Positions 43,298 through 52,652 are shown, numbered from the stretch's first letter. The stretch: DNA of 64,000 bases from Variovorax boronicumulans (GCF_019352895.1 NZ_JAAAFX010000007.1:227122-291121); one strand, 5' to 3'. Notes: generated by a model not told the origin, from the sequence alone. Program-made: numbers and translations.

Positions 43298-43619
43298 GGG
43301 GAGAGGCCGCGCGGGCGCGCGGCGGACGGATCGGTGCGAAGGGTCCCATCCTAGAAAGCGCGCCCCGCTTTCCAAGGAAGAAAAACGCGCGAGCAAATAC
43401 GCGCAGCGCATGAGGGCCGTTGCGGGCGCCACGCACCGGAAGCCTCTGCTTCCTCGCTGCGCAACTAAGCATCTGCCGAAGTCTTCCTTCCCGCGGTGCG
43501 CGGCAGCACGAAGAATCCGCAGGCGTCGCCCTTCGCGCGACCCCTTTTTTCATCTTCTTCAGCGGCGGCCCGCGTCCGACGATGCCGTGCCCTGCGCCAC
43601 TTTCACCCAGGACCCCAGG
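43298..43619. promoter_or_regulatory. 322-bp divergent intergenic region, DszC-like gene and importer
   Basis: No gene is seen. The region holds an inverted repeat GAAAGCG-N5-CGCTTTC (43354-43372) close to the DszC-like gene and a small hairpin GGAAGC-CTCT-GCTTCC further right. A T-rich patch (CCCCTTTTTTCATC) lies about 65 bp before the importer ATG. The CTTATCC box of the cys genes was not found. It must contain at least one promoter for each direction. Confidence 0.45.
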
Positions 43620-45266
43620 ATGTCTCTCCCCCTCGTCTCCGGCCACGCGGCTCGCCGCAGCCTTCGTCTTTCCCTCGGCGCTGCGGCAGCCTGCCTGCTG
43701 TGCTTCGGCCAGGCGACGGCGGCGGAGACACCGCGGTCCGGCGGCCAGCTCAGCTTCGGCGTGACGACCGATCCGATCTGCTTCAACCCGCACCGCTCGA
43801 CGCAGCAGAACTCCTACATCGTCATCCGCAACTACATCGACTCGCTGGTGGCCAAGGGCACGGGCGGCAGGTTCCTGCCCTGGCTGGCGCAGGAGTGGTC
43901 GGTGTCGGCGGACGGCAAGACCTACAGCTTCAAGCTGCGCCCCAACGTGCTGTTCCACGATGGCAGCAAGCTCGACGCCGAGGCCGTGAAGTTCAACTTC
44001 GACTTCGTGCGCGACACCAAGAACACCAACGCCGCCGGCGAGCTGCTGAAGTCGGTGAGCGCCGTGCAGGTGGTGTCGCCGACCGAGGTGCGGCTGCAGC
44101 TCGCGCGGCCCGATTCGGGCCTGCTCGAATCCATCGCCAGCGTGCGCCTGGGCCTGATCTCGCCCAAGGCACTGCAGTCGGGCGACGGCCTGTGCGCGGG
44201 CGGCCCGGCGCTGGCCGGGACCGGCCCCTTCGTGTTCGAGAACTACACGCGCGGGCAGTCGGCGTCGTTCGTGAAGAACAAGGACTACGCCTGGGCACCG
44301 GGCTATGCGGCGCACCCCGGCGCAGCCTACCTGGACCGCCTCACGGTGCGCTTCCTGCCCGAGTACGCGGTGCGTGCGGGCGCGCTGTCCTCGGGCCAGG
44401 TGGATGTGATCGAAGGCGTGCAGCCGACCGACGTGGGCCTGTTCAAGGGCCGGCCGGGTTTCCAGTTCCTGGTCGGGCCCGCCGGTGCGCAGACCTCGTT
44501 CACGCTCAACGTGAACTACACCATCCCGCCCGCGACCGACGTGCGCGTGCGCCGCGCGCTGCGTGACGGCGCCGACATCGGCGCGCTGGTCAACAGCGTC
44601 TATCGCGGCACCTACCGCCGCGCCTGGTCCAACATCGGGCCCGACAACCACTTCTACAACAAGGCGCTCGAGAACAGCTGGGGCAACGACGTGAAGGGCG
44701 CGAACCGGCTGCTCGACGAGGCCGGCTGGACCACGCGCGATGCCGAAGGCTACCGCACCAAGGACGGCCAGCGCCTCTCGATCGAGGTCGGCTATCCGCA
44801 GCCCTTCATCCGCGACAACCGCGAGGTGCTGATCCAGGGCCTGCAGGCGCAGCTGCGCAAGAACCTGGGCTTCGACCTGAAGCTGCGCTTCATCACCGGC
44901 GGTGAATGGGCGCAGCAACTGCAGAAGGGCAACTGGACCATCTACCCGAACACCTACCTGCCGGCCGACGCCGCGCAGGAGCTGCAGGGCAACATCGGCG
45001 AGAGCGGCTTCATCCACGCCGTGGCCGACAAGGGCGACAAGGAACTGTTCGGCCTGATCAACGACGCACTGGCGTCCACCAGCGCCGAAGGCAAGAAGAA
45101 GCTGGTCGAGGACGCGCAGCGCCGCGCTGTCGACCAGGGGATCATCGTGCCGCTGTTCTCGGCCAACTACCAGCTGGCGGCCAAGGCCCATGTGCGCGGC
45201 CTGTCCTTCGAGACGCAGCTCGATTCGCCGTCCAACTTCCACGACGTCTGGCTGGACGCGAAGTGA
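43620..45266 (+). CDS. Peptide/nickel-type ABC substrate-binding protein
   Basis: 548 residues, an SBP_bac_5 (DppA/OppA) family protein with a signal peptide (LRLSLGAAAACLLCFGQATAAE). The fold markers are GGQLSFGVTTDPICFNPHRST, LAQEWSVSADGKTYSFKLRPNVLFHDGSKLDAEAVKFNFDF and GTGPFVFENY. Family members bind peptides, nickel-histidine, glutathione or opines. Being bracketed by two Dsz-like flavoproteins suggests an organosulfur ligand. It starts the importer operon. Confidence 0.92.
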   Translation: MSLPLVSGHAARRSLRLSLGAAAACLLCFGQATAAETPRSGGQLSFGVTTDPICFNPHRSTQQNSYIVIRNYIDSLVAKGTGGRFLPWLAQEWSVSADGKTYSFKLRPNVLFHDGSKLDAEAVKFNFDFVRDTKNTNAAGELLKSVSAVQVVSPTEVRLQLARPDSGLLESIASVRLGLISPKALQSGDGLCAGGPALAGTGPFVFENYTRGQSASFVKNKDYAWAPGYAAHPGAAYLDRLTVRFLPEYAVRAGALSSGQVDVIEGVQPTDVGLFKGRPGFQFLVGPAGAQTSFTLNVNYTIPPATDVRVRRALRDGADIGALVNSVYRGTYRRAWSNIGPDNHFYNKALENSWGNDVKGANRLLDEAGWTTRDAEGYRTKDGQRLSIEVGYPQPFIRDNREVLIQGLQAQLRKNLGFDLKLRFITGGEWAQQLQKGNWTIYPNTYLPADAAQELQGNIGESGFIHAVADKGDKELFGLINDALASTSAEGKKKLVEDAQRRAVDQGIIVPLFSANYQLAAKAHVRGLSFETQLDSPSNFHDVWLDAK

Positions 45267-46192
45267 TGGCGTCGCTGTGGCGCCGTGCCGCCTCGCGCCT
45301 CGGCGCGAGCGTGGTGGTGGCCTGGGGGAGCACCACGGCGGCCTTCTTCGCGCTGCATGCGCTGCCGGGCAACATCGCGGACATCCTGGCGGGCGACCTG
45401 GACTACCCGGGCCTGCGCGAGGCGATCGCCGCCGAGTGGGGGCTCGACCGCAGCCTGCCGGCGCAGTACTTCGACTTCCTGCGGCGCATCGCGTCGGGCG
45501 ATTTCGGCACCTCCTACGAGTTGCGCACGCCGGTCGCCGAGGTGGTGGCCTCGCAGCTGTGGCCCACGGTCCATCTCGCGGTGAGCGCCGGCATCCTGGC
45601 GCTGTTGATCGCGGTGGTGGTGGCGACGCTCACCTCCGCTCAGGGGCGCGCCGCGCGCGCGCTCGCGTCCTTCGTCGAGCTGGTGTTCGCCTCGACCCCC
45701 GTGTTCTGGCTCGGCATCCTGCTGTTGATGACCTTCTCGTTCACGCTGCAGTGGCTGCCGGTCTCGGGTGACGAGGGCTGGGCCTCGCTGGTGCTGCCGG
45801 CCATCACGCTGGCGCTGCCCACGGCCGGCCTGCTGACGCAGGTGCTGCGCGAAGCGATGGAGAAGACGCTCGACCAGCCCTTTGTGGTCACGGTGCGCGC
45901 GCGCGGGCTGAGCGAGTGGGGGCTGCGCGTGCGCCATGTGCTGCGCCATGCGGCGCTGCCGGTGATGACCTTGGGCGGCTGGCTCATCGGCGGGCTGCTG
46001 GGCGGCGCGGTGATCACCGAGAAGGTGTTCGGCCGGCCGGGCCTGGGCACCGTCACGCTCAACGCGGTCTTGAGCCATGACGTGCCGGTGGTGCTGGCCG
46101 TGGTGCTGCTCGCGGCCTTCATCCATGTGGCGGCGTCGACGCTGCTGGACCTGCTCTACGTGCTGATCGACCCGAGATTGAAGACACCATGA
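45266..46192 (+). CDS. DppB-type ABC permease
   Basis: 308 residues with six membrane helices. It has the DppB-type N-terminus (ALPGNIADILAGDLDYPGLREAIAAEWGLDRSLPAQYFDFL) and coupling loop VTVRARGLSEWGLRVRHVLRHAALPVMT. It starts on the last base of the binding-protein stop (TGATG), which implies tight translational coupling. Confidence 0.93.
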   Translation: MASLWRRAASRLGASVVVAWGSTTAAFFALHALPGNIADILAGDLDYPGLREAIAAEWGLDRSLPAQYFDFLRRIASGDFGTSYELRTPVAEVVASQLWPTVHLAVSAGILALLIAVVVATLTSAQGRAARALASFVELVFASTPVFWLGILLLMTFSFTLQWLPVSGDEGWASLVLPAITLALPTAGLLTQVLREAMEKTLDQPFVVTVRARGLSEWGLRVRHVLRHAALPVMTLGGWLIGGLLGGAVITEKVFGRPGLGTVTLNAVLSHDVPVVLAVVLLAAFIHVAASTLLDLLYVLIDPRLKTP

Positions 46193-47067
46193 ATGCTTCC
46201 ACCCAAGCGATGGCCGGGCCGGCCCCGACGGGCGCGGCCGAGGCTGCGCCGCGCCGACGCCCGCGCCTGCCCATCGGCGCGCTGTTGTCGGCGCTGTTCG
46301 TGCTGGTGCTGCTGGTCGCGGCGGTCGCGCCGGGCTGGCTCACGCCGCACGATCCGCTGGAAGGCGACTTCCTGGCCGTGCTGCAGCCGCCGGGTGCCGA
46401 GCATCCGTTCGGCACCGACCGGCTGGGTCGCGACGTGCTCGCGCGCACGCTGCACGGCGCGCGCTATTCCTTGGCCATCGGCCTGGGCAGCACCGCCATC
46501 TCGGTGTTCTTCGGCGTGCTGCTGGGCATTGCCGCGGGCCAGCGCAACCGCTGGCTCGACGAGGGCATCTCGCGGCTGTTCGACGTGATCTCGTCCTTCC
46601 CCGGCGTGCTGCTGGCGATGCTGGTGGTGATCTTCCTGGGCCAGGGCATGGCGAACATCGCGATGGCCGTGGGCATCGCCGGCATCCCGAAGTTCGGCCG
46701 CGTGGTGCGCGCCCAGACGCAGGTGGTGCGCAACGCGGACTACGTGACGCATGCCTACATCTACGGCAAGAGCCGCGCCCAGGTCTTCCTGCGCCATGTG
46801 CTGCCCAACGTGCTGGTGGCGGTGCCGGTGACCGCGACCATCTATGTGGGGTCGACCATCCTCGCGACCTCGGGCCTGAGTTTTCTCGGACTGGGCCCGC
46901 AGCCGCCGACGCCCGAATGGGGTGTGATGCTGGCCGAGAGCCGCGACGTGCTGCGCGTGGCCTGGTGGCCGGGCGTCTTCCCCGGCGCCGCGATCACGCT
47001 GACCGTGATCGCGTTCACCGTGCTGGGGCATCAGCTGCAGCGCCGCTTCGAAGGGCGGACGGCATGA
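46189..47067 (+). CDS. DppC-type ABC permease
   Basis: 292 residues. It shows the DppC hallmark HPFGTDRLGRDVLARTLHGARYSL after the first helix, the coupling loop AYIYGKSRAQVFLRHVLPNVLVAVPV, and the ending GLSFLGLGPQPPTPEWG. It overlaps the upstream permease and the downstream ATPase gene by four bases each. Confidence 0.93.
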   Translation: MNASTQAMAGPAPTGAAEAAPRRRPRLPIGALLSALFVLVLLVAAVAPGWLTPHDPLEGDFLAVLQPPGAEHPFGTDRLGRDVLARTLHGARYSLAIGLGSTAISVFFGVLLGIAAGQRNRWLDEGISRLFDVISSFPGVLLAMLVVIFLGQGMANIAMAVGIAGIPKFGRVVRAQTQVVRNADYVTHAYIYGKSRAQVFLRHVLPNVLVAVPVTATIYVGSTILATSGLSFLGLGPQPPTPEWGVMLAESRDVLRVAWWPGVFPGAAITLTVIAFTVLGHQLQRRFEGRTA

Positions 47068-48776
47068 GCGCGGTCCTTGAACCACACATCGATCCACTGC
47101 CGGCGCCGCTGGTGGACATCGAAGGCCTGAGCATCCACTTCGATGGCCCCGAAGGCCGGCGCGCGGTGGTCGAGTCGGTGGACCTGCTGATCCGCCCTGG
47201 CGAGTGCGTGGCGCTGGTCGGCGAGTCGGGCTCGGGCAAGAGCGTGACCGCGCGCAGCCTGCTCGACCTGGCCGGCCCGGGCGCGCAGGTGTCCGCCCGG
47301 CGCTTCCTGCTCGAGGGCGCCGATGCGCGGCGTTTCGACCAGGCCGCCTGGCGGCGCCAGCGCGGCACTTTCGCCGGGCTGGTGATGCAGGACGCGCTGG
47401 TGTCGCTCGACCCCTTGCGCTCGATCGGCCAGGAGGTCGGCGAGGTGCTCACGCACCACCGGCTGCTGCGGGGGCGCGGCGCCATCGTGCAGCGCACGCT
47501 CGACACGCTCGCGCGCGTCGGCATTCCCGACCCCGAGGTGCGTATCGGGCAGTACGCGCACCAGCTCTCGGGCGGCCTGCGCCAGCGCGCGCTGATCGCC
47601 GCCGCCATCGCCGGCCAGCCGAGACTGATCATCGCGGACGAGCCCACGACCGCGCTCGACGCCAGCATCCAGAAGCAGGTGATCGAGGTGCTGTCGCGCC
47701 GCGTGCGCGACGACGGCGTGGGCCTGCTGCTGATCAGCCACGACCTGTCGGTGGTGGCCGGCATCGCCGACCGCGTGCTGGTGATGCGCGCCGGCCGCGT
47801 GGTGGAGTCGGGCCCGACCGCCGAGGTGCTGTCGAGGCCGCGCCATGCCTATACGCGCCAGCTGATCGCGGCCGTGCCCTCGGCCTCGTCCAAGGGCAGC
47901 CGGCTCGCGTCCGCGCGCTTCGAATCGTCGGCCCACGACGGCCGCACGCAGCTCGTGCGCGACCCGCTGCCACCGCGCGCGGTGACGGACGGCGACGTCG
48001 TGCTCGAGGTCGAGGGCCTCGGCAAGCGCTTCGCGCGCGGCGGGCGGGGGGCGGCGGCACAAGATTTCGTGGCGCTGAGCGAAGTGTCCTTCGCCATCGG
48101 CGCGGGCGAGGTGCTCGGGCTGGTCGGCGAATCGGGTTCGGGCAAGTCGACCTGCGCGAAGATCGTGCTGGGGTTGCTCGAACCGGACGCGGGCCGGGTG
48201 CGCCTGCTGGGCCATCCTTGGTCGGGTCAATCCGAAGGCGCACGCCGCGCGTTGCGGCCCAGGCTGCAGTACATCCCGCAGGACCCGCTGAGCAGCTTCG
48301 ACCCGCGCTACACGGTGCGCGACGTGATCGCGGAGAACCTGGGCGGGCTGTCGGGCGCGGCCGCGTCGCGCCGCATCGGCGCGCTGCTCGAACAGGTGGG
48401 CCTCGGTGCCGCGGTGCTCGACCGCTCGCCGCGCACCTTGTCGGGCGGCCAGCGGCAGCGCGTCGCCATTGCACGCGCACTGGCGGCCGAGCCCGCGCTG
48501 ATCGTGTGCGACGAACCGGTGTCGGCGCTGGACATCTCGATCCAGGCGCAGGTGGTCGACCTGATCGGCGAACTGCAGTCGCGCCTGGGCACGGCGCTGC
48601 TGTTCATCTCGCACGACATCCACCTGGTGCACCACATCGCCGACCGCGTGCTGGTGCTCAACGAAGGCCGCATCGTCGAGCAGGGGTCGGTGGACGCGGT
48701 GTTCCTGCAGCCGCAGCACGCCTACACGCGTGCGCTGCTGTCGGCGGTGCCCAAGCCGCTGGTGGCAGCGGCCTGA
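47064..48776 (+). CDS. Fused two-domain ABC ATPase (DppD-DppF type)
   Basis: 570 residues with two complete ABC cassettes. The first has GESGSGKSV, LSGGLRQRALI and [12 protein letters not shown]; the second has [21 protein letters not shown] and LIVCDEPVSALD. A linker of about 50 residues (near 285-330) joins them, as in GsiA and YejF. Each cassette has the C-terminal peptide-importer extension (RPRHAYTRQLIAAVPS; QPQHAYTRALLSAVPK). It completes the importer and converges on the DszA-like gene, with only 7 bp between stops. Confidence 0.94.
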   Translation: MSAVLEPHIDPLPAPLVDIEGLSIHFDGPEGRRAVVESVDLLIRPGECVALVGESGSGKSVTARSLLDLAGPGAQVSARRFLLEGADARRFDQAAWRRQRGTFAGLVMQDALVSLDPLRSIGQEVGEVLTHHRLLRGRGAIVQRTLDTLARVGIPDPEVRIGQYAHQLSGGLRQRALIAAAIAGQPRLIIADEPTTALDASIQKQVIEVLSRRVRDDGVGLLLISHDLSVVAGIADRVLVMRAGRVVESGPTAEVLSRPRHAYTRQLIAAVPSASSKGSRLASARFESSAHDGRTQLVRDPLPPRAVTDGDVVLEVEGLGKRFARGGRGAAAQDFVALSEVSFAIGAGEVLGLVGESGSGKSTCAKIVLGLLEPDAGRVRLLGHPWSGQSEGARRALRPRLQYIPQDPLSSFDPRYTVRDVIAENLGGLSGAAASRRIGALLEQVGLGAAVLDRSPRTLSGGQRQRVAIARALAAEPALIVCDEPVSALDISIQAQVVDLIGELQSRLGTALLFISHDIHLVHHIADRVLVLNEGRIVEQGSVDAVFLQPQHAYTRALLSAVPKPLVAAA

Positions 48777-48783
48777 GCGGAGC

Positions 48784-50172
48784 TCAGTCGACGGGCGCCA
48801 GCGCGGCCTCCGCGCGATGCACGTCGGCAGCCGGCACATGCCCGGGGTAGCCCGGCAGCGCGATGCCAAGATGTTCGCGCAGCGTGCGGCCGCTGTACTC
48901 GGTGCGGAACAGGCCGCGCTTCTGCAGGATCGGCACCACGCCGTCGACGAAGTCCTGCAGCCCGTCGGGCAGCTGGTCGGGCATCAGGTTGAAGCCGTCG
49001 GCCGCGCCGCCCTTGAACCAGTGTTCGATGTCGTCGGCAATCTGCTCGGGCGTGCCGACGATCACACGGTGGCCGCCGCCGCCCGCGAGCTCGCGCACCA
49101 GCTGGCGCACCGTGAGGCCGCCGCCGCGCGCGGCGGCCAGCGTGGCCTGGAAGAAGGTGTGGTTGCCGTTGCCGCCGGCGGGCAGGGAAAGGTCCTCGGG
49201 CAGGGCCTTGTCGAGGTGCAGCCGGTCGGGCGTCACGCCCAGGATGCCGGCCAGCCGGGCCAGGCTGTAGTCCCAGGGGATCAGGTCGACCAGCGCATCG
49301 CGGCGCGCGCGGGCCTGGGCCTCGGTGGCGCCGATGATGGTGGTCAGGCCCGCGAGCACCTTCACCGCGTGCGGGCCGCGGCCCAGCTCGGCGGCGCGTC
49401 GGTTCAGCGCCTGGCTGTAGGCCAGCGATTCCTCGAAGGATTGCGAGGCCGAAAACACCGCCTCGGCATGGCGCGAGGCCAGCTCGCGGCCGTCGGACGA
49501 GCCGCCGGCCTGGACCAGCACCGGGTGGCCCTGCGGCGTGCGCGGCAGCGTGGAGGCGCCGGCCACGGAGAAATGCGCGCCGCGGTGCGCGATGGGCTGC
49601 ACCTTGGCGGGGTCGATGAAGCGGCCGCTGGCCTTGTCGCCGATGAAGGCGTCGTTGGCCCAGCTGTGCCACAGCGCCTTGACGACGTCGGTGAACTCGC
49701 TGGCGCGGCCGTAGCGCTGTGCGTGGTCGGGGGCAGCCTCGAGGCCGAAGTTGCGCGCCGAGGGCACGTCGGCCGTGGTCACCACGTTCCAGCCCGCGCG
49801 CCCGCCGCTCACATGGTCGAGCGTGGCGAAGCGGCGCGCGATGTTGAAGGGTTCGTTGTAGCTGGTCGAGGCCGTGCCGATCACGCCGATGTGCGTGGTG
49901 GCGGCGGCGATGCTGGCCAGCAGCACCGTGGGTTCGAGCGCGGTGATCGGGCGGAAGTGGATCTGGTCGATGATGGCCGCGTTGTCGGCCAGGAACACGG
50001 CATCGAGCTTGCCGGCCTCGGCGATTTGCGCCACGCGGATGTAGTGTTGCACGTCGGTGAAGGCGTGCGGGTCGCTCTCGGGCAGGCGCCAGGCCGAAGG
50101 CACGAAGCCCGAGTGCAGGATGTTGACGTTGAGATGGAGTTGGCGGGGCGGTGGGGCGGGGGAGCGGCTCAT
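48784..50172 (-). CDS. DszA/NtaA/SnaA-like FMN-dependent monooxygenase
   Basis: A 462-residue luciferase-like flavoprotein of the NtaA/SnaA/DszA subfamily. DszA-like blocks are LDHVSGGRAGWNVVT, ARNFGLEAAPDHAQRYGRASEFTDVVKALWHSWANDAF, FEGGAADGF-like WFKGGAADGFNLMPDQLPDG, and the ending FRTEYSGRTLREHLG. In the 4S pathway DszA opens the sulfone ring to a sulfinate; other members oxidise NTA, EDTA or pristinamycin. It needs FMNH2 from outside. The start at 50172 places the protein at QLHLNVN as in relatives; 50187, 50220 and 50253 are in-frame alternatives. Confidence 0.85.
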   Translation of the reverse strand: MSRSPAPPPRQLHLNVNILHSGFVPSAWRLPESDPHAFTDVQHYIRVAQIAEAGKLDAVFLADNAAIIDQIHFRPITALEPTVLLASIAAATTHIGVIGTASTSYNEPFNIARRFATLDHVSGGRAGWNVVTTADVPSARNFGLEAAPDHAQRYGRASEFTDVVKALWHSWANDAFIGDKASGRFIDPAKVQPIAHRGAHFSVAGASTLPRTPQGHPVLVQAGGSSDGRELASRHAEAVFSASQSFEESLAYSQALNRRAAELGRGPHAVKVLAGLTTIIGATEAQARARRDALVDLIPWDYSLARLAGILGVTPDRLHLDKALPEDLSLPAGGNGNHTFFQATLAAARGGGLTVRQLVRELAGGGGHRVIVGTPEQIADDIEHWFKGGAADGFNLMPDQLPDGLQDFVDGVVPILQKRGLFRTEYSGRTLREHLGIALPGYPGHVPAADVHRAEAALAPVD

Positions 50173-50348
50173 CGGTGCTTGGGGCATGGAGGGTGGCAGG
50201 GCTGGAGGCCACCGCAGCATCTCGACGGGCCGATGGGCCCTCAGGTCACGCACCGTGAAGCGGGCATGCGCCGGGCCAGGGCGTCGATGCCGCGGGAGGC
50301 AGACGGGCCACTCTAGGCCGCCGCCGCCGCGCGCCCAAGGAAGCTTTG

Positions 50349-50385
50349 CGCGCTTCGATATGTGCGCGGCGGATATCGAAGCGCG
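50349..50385. promoter_or_regulatory. 13-bp perfect inverted repeat
   Basis: CGCGCTTCGATAT (50349-50361) and ATATCGAAGCGCG (50373-50385) are exact complements around an 11-base spacer. They lie between the lipoprotein hydrolase stop and the DszA-like gene, both read leftward. An operator for the DszA-like gene or a hairpin terminator for the hydrolase are both possible. The long spacer and AT-containing arms favour a dimeric regulator site. Confidence 0.5.
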
Positions 50386-50404
50386 GCCGGGCGTCAGCGC
50401 GCCG

Positions 50405-51859
50405 TCACTGCGCCGGGCAGTTCAGCCCGGACTGCGCGATCAGTCCGCGCAGCTGCGCGGTGCTGGCCGAGTCGTCGGGGCCGATGGTGTTGCGGGTGAA
50501 GTTGCAGCCATAGCTCGGTTGCGCCACGGTGGCCGGCGTCACCACGTCGTCGCCCTTGGGCTTCACGCCGTCGCGTTCCCACCGGATCATGGCGTCGAAG
50601 GCCTCGGACTGCTCGGCGACGGTGAAGTCGCAGTGGGTGGCGCCGCGGATCGCGCGCTGCACCAGCCAGGCGTCGTTGCCCTTGGCGGCGACGCGCTTCT
50701 TGTAGATCTGCTCCATGCTGAAGGGCACGTAGAGGTCGCCCAGCGTGTGCAGCGTGACCACCGGGATCCTGAAGTCGCCGTTGGCGACCGGGATCCAGCG
50801 CAGGCCGTCGCGGCGCAGCCGGTTGGCATCGGCCTGGCCCGTGACCTGGAGCGCGGCGGCATTGAGCGCGGCCGAGCCGGCCGGGTCGTTGTCGATGGTG
50901 TAGGTGAAGCGCCGGGTGTCGACGAGGTCCTTGTTGAGGATGCCGTTGACCGTGCCGTCGCGGCCGAACACGCCCCACACGGCGGAGAAGGAGCCGCCGT
51001 AGGCCAGGCCCAGGTCGAACAGCGGACGCTCGCCGCCGGTGAGGTTCTTGAGCACCGACTTGTAGCGGTTGCCCAGCGCCGTGGTGCCGACCGGTGCCGT
51101 CGGGAACTGGGTGAACAGCGCGGTCGTGACCTGCGCCTGCACGTCGCCCCAGTTGCGGAACGGGTTCTTCGCCACGCCCGCGATCGCCTGCGCCGTGACC
51201 TGTGCGCCCGCGAAGTAGTCGAACAGCTCGGTGTCGCCCAGCACGCCGCACATGGGCACGGCGCCGTTGTAGCGGACCTTGTTCCTCGCGGTGGCGAGGG
51301 CCTCGTCCTCGATGGCCGCCGCCGTGATGTGGCCGCCCATCGAATGGCCGGTGATGTAGGTGCGGGTCGGGCTGGCCAGCGTGCGGCCATTCGCGGCCGC
51401 GATCTGGTTGAAGGCCAGCGCCAGGGCGTTGGTGTCTTCCACGCCCACCCGCACATCGTAGAAGTTCTTGCTGTAGCTCGAGGCCGCCCAGGCATAGCCG
51501 TTGGCGATCAGGTAGCGGCGGATCGACGGGTTGGTCACGGCGAGCGCGTTGCCTTCGCCCGCGTAGCCATGGGCGTACATCACCAGCTTGCCGTTCCAGT
51601 TGGCCGGCACTTCGACGCGGTAGGCCGCGCCGCCCAGCACCCCGGCCCAGCGGCTGGTGGTGGCCGGGTCGACGGTGTCGCCCGCGGCCGGCAGGGCGGC
51701 GAAGGTCTTGGCCGTCGGGTCGACCGGGGCGAAGCTGTTGCGGCTGTCCTGCGCGCGGGTTTCCTCGGGGGCGGACGCGGAATCGCCGCCGCCGCCGCAG
51801 GCGGCCAGGGCCAGCGTCGCGGTCAGGGCCAGCAGGGGGGCGCTTCTTGTCATGGGCAT
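50405..51859 (-). CDS. Lipoprotein alpha/beta hydrolase
   Basis: 484 residues with a lipoprotein signal: a hydrophobic leader ending LALAAC, with the lipid-anchor Cys near residue 23, followed by a glycine/serine linker (GGGGDSAS). The hydrolase domain has the nucleophile elbow GHSMGG and an active-site histidine candidate in GATHCDF. PANWNGKLVMYAHGYAGEG resembles secreted polyester or tannase-like esterases. It would sit at the outer or inner membrane facing the periplasm. GGAG eight bases upstream supports 51859; 51853 is an alternative. Substrate unknown. Confidence 0.8.
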   Translation of the reverse strand: MPMTRSAPLLALTATLALAACGGGGDSASAPEETRAQDSRNSFAPVDPTAKTFAALPAAGDTVDPATTSRWAGVLGGAAYRVEVPANWNGKLVMYAHGYAGEGNALAVTNPSIRRYLIANGYAWAASSYSKNFYDVRVGVEDTNALALAFNQIAAANGRTLASPTRTYITGHSMGGHITAAAIEDEALATARNKVRYNGAVPMCGVLGDTELFDYFAGAQVTAQAIAGVAKNPFRNWGDVQAQVTTALFTQFPTAPVGTTALGNRYKSVLKNLTGGERPLFDLGLAYGGSFSAVWGVFGRDGTVNGILNKDLVDTRRFTYTIDNDPAGSAALNAAALQVTGQADANRLRRDGLRWIPVANGDFRIPVVTLHTLGDLYVPFSMEQIYKKRVAAKGNDAWLVQRAIRGATHCDFTVAEQSEAFDAMIRWERDGVKPKGDDVVTPATVAQPSYGCNFTRNTIGPDDSASTAQLRGLIAQSGLNCPAQ

Positions 51860-52016
51860 CGGGATGTCTCCGTACGTGGGGGATGGGCCACCCGACCGCG
51901 GGGCGAAGACCATGTCCGAGCGCGCCTGCAGCCGAGTCGGCCACAGCCTAGGGCGAGGGGCTGCCGCATCACCCCGGGCTTACCCGGGACCGCTATCGCC
52001 TGGGCGACAGAAGGCC

Positions 52017-52652
52017 TCAGGCGCGCGCGGTGCCCAGCGCGTCGCGCATCACCTGCGCCACCGCCACGCCTTGCGCCTCGCCCAGGCCCTCGAGCGCCGC
52101 GATCACGCCGCGCTGGTCTTCGGGCGAGCGGTCCTGGTTGAACTTGAACTTGCCCTGCAGCGAGCGCAGCGGAATCTCGACCGCCGCGATCAGGCCCAGC
52201 CGCGGCTCGACGTAGTCGAAGGGCATGGCATCGAAGTCCCAGCTGCCGCCCAGCGGCGTGTCGTAGTGCGCGACGGTGCGGCGCAGCACCGCATGCAGGG
52301 CCCGCGTGTCCTCCATCACGCGCGGCGTGCCGCGCGCATGGATGGCGGCGTAGTTCCAGGTCGGGAAGGTGCTCTGCTGCACGTACCAGCTGGGCGAGAT
52401 GAAGGCATGCGGGCCCTGGAAGATCACCAGCGCCTCGGCGCCCGCCAGCAGGTCCTGGTACTGCGGGTTGCGCTTCGACAGGTGGGTGGTCAGCAGGCCC
52501 GGACCTTCGGGTTGCGGGTCGAGCAGGAAGGGCAGGTGGCTGACCTGGGGGCCCTCGGCGCCGACCGTGACGAGGGTGGCGAAGCTCCAGGCGCGGATGC
52601 CGGCATGCAGGCGGTCCAGGTCGTATTCGCGGTAGGGGGCGGGGGTGTACAT
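52017..52652 (-). CDS. PaiB-like FMN-binding negative regulator family protein
   Basis: A 211-residue PaiB-family split-barrel protein: MYTPAPYREYDLDRLHAGIRAWSFATLVT, HLPFLLDP, HLSKRNPQYQDL, GPHAFISPSWY and VPTWNY-like FPTWNYAAIHARG. Members bind FMN or heme; in Bacillus PaiB represses sporulation and protease genes, but an enzymatic role in proteobacteria is equally likely. It is 29 bp downstream of the serine hydrolase gene and read in the same direction, so probably co-transcribed with it. Confidence 0.9.
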   Translation of the reverse strand: MYTPAPYREYDLDRLHAGIRAWSFATLVTVGAEGPQVSHLPFLLDPQPEGPGLLTTHLSKRNPQYQDLLAGAEALVIFQGPHAFISPSWYVQQSTFPTWNYAAIHARGTPRVMEDTRALHAVLRRTVAHYDTPLGGSWDFDAMPFDYVEPRLGLIAAVEIPLRSLQGKFKFNQDRSPEDQRGVIAALEGLGEAQGVAVAQVMRDALGTARA

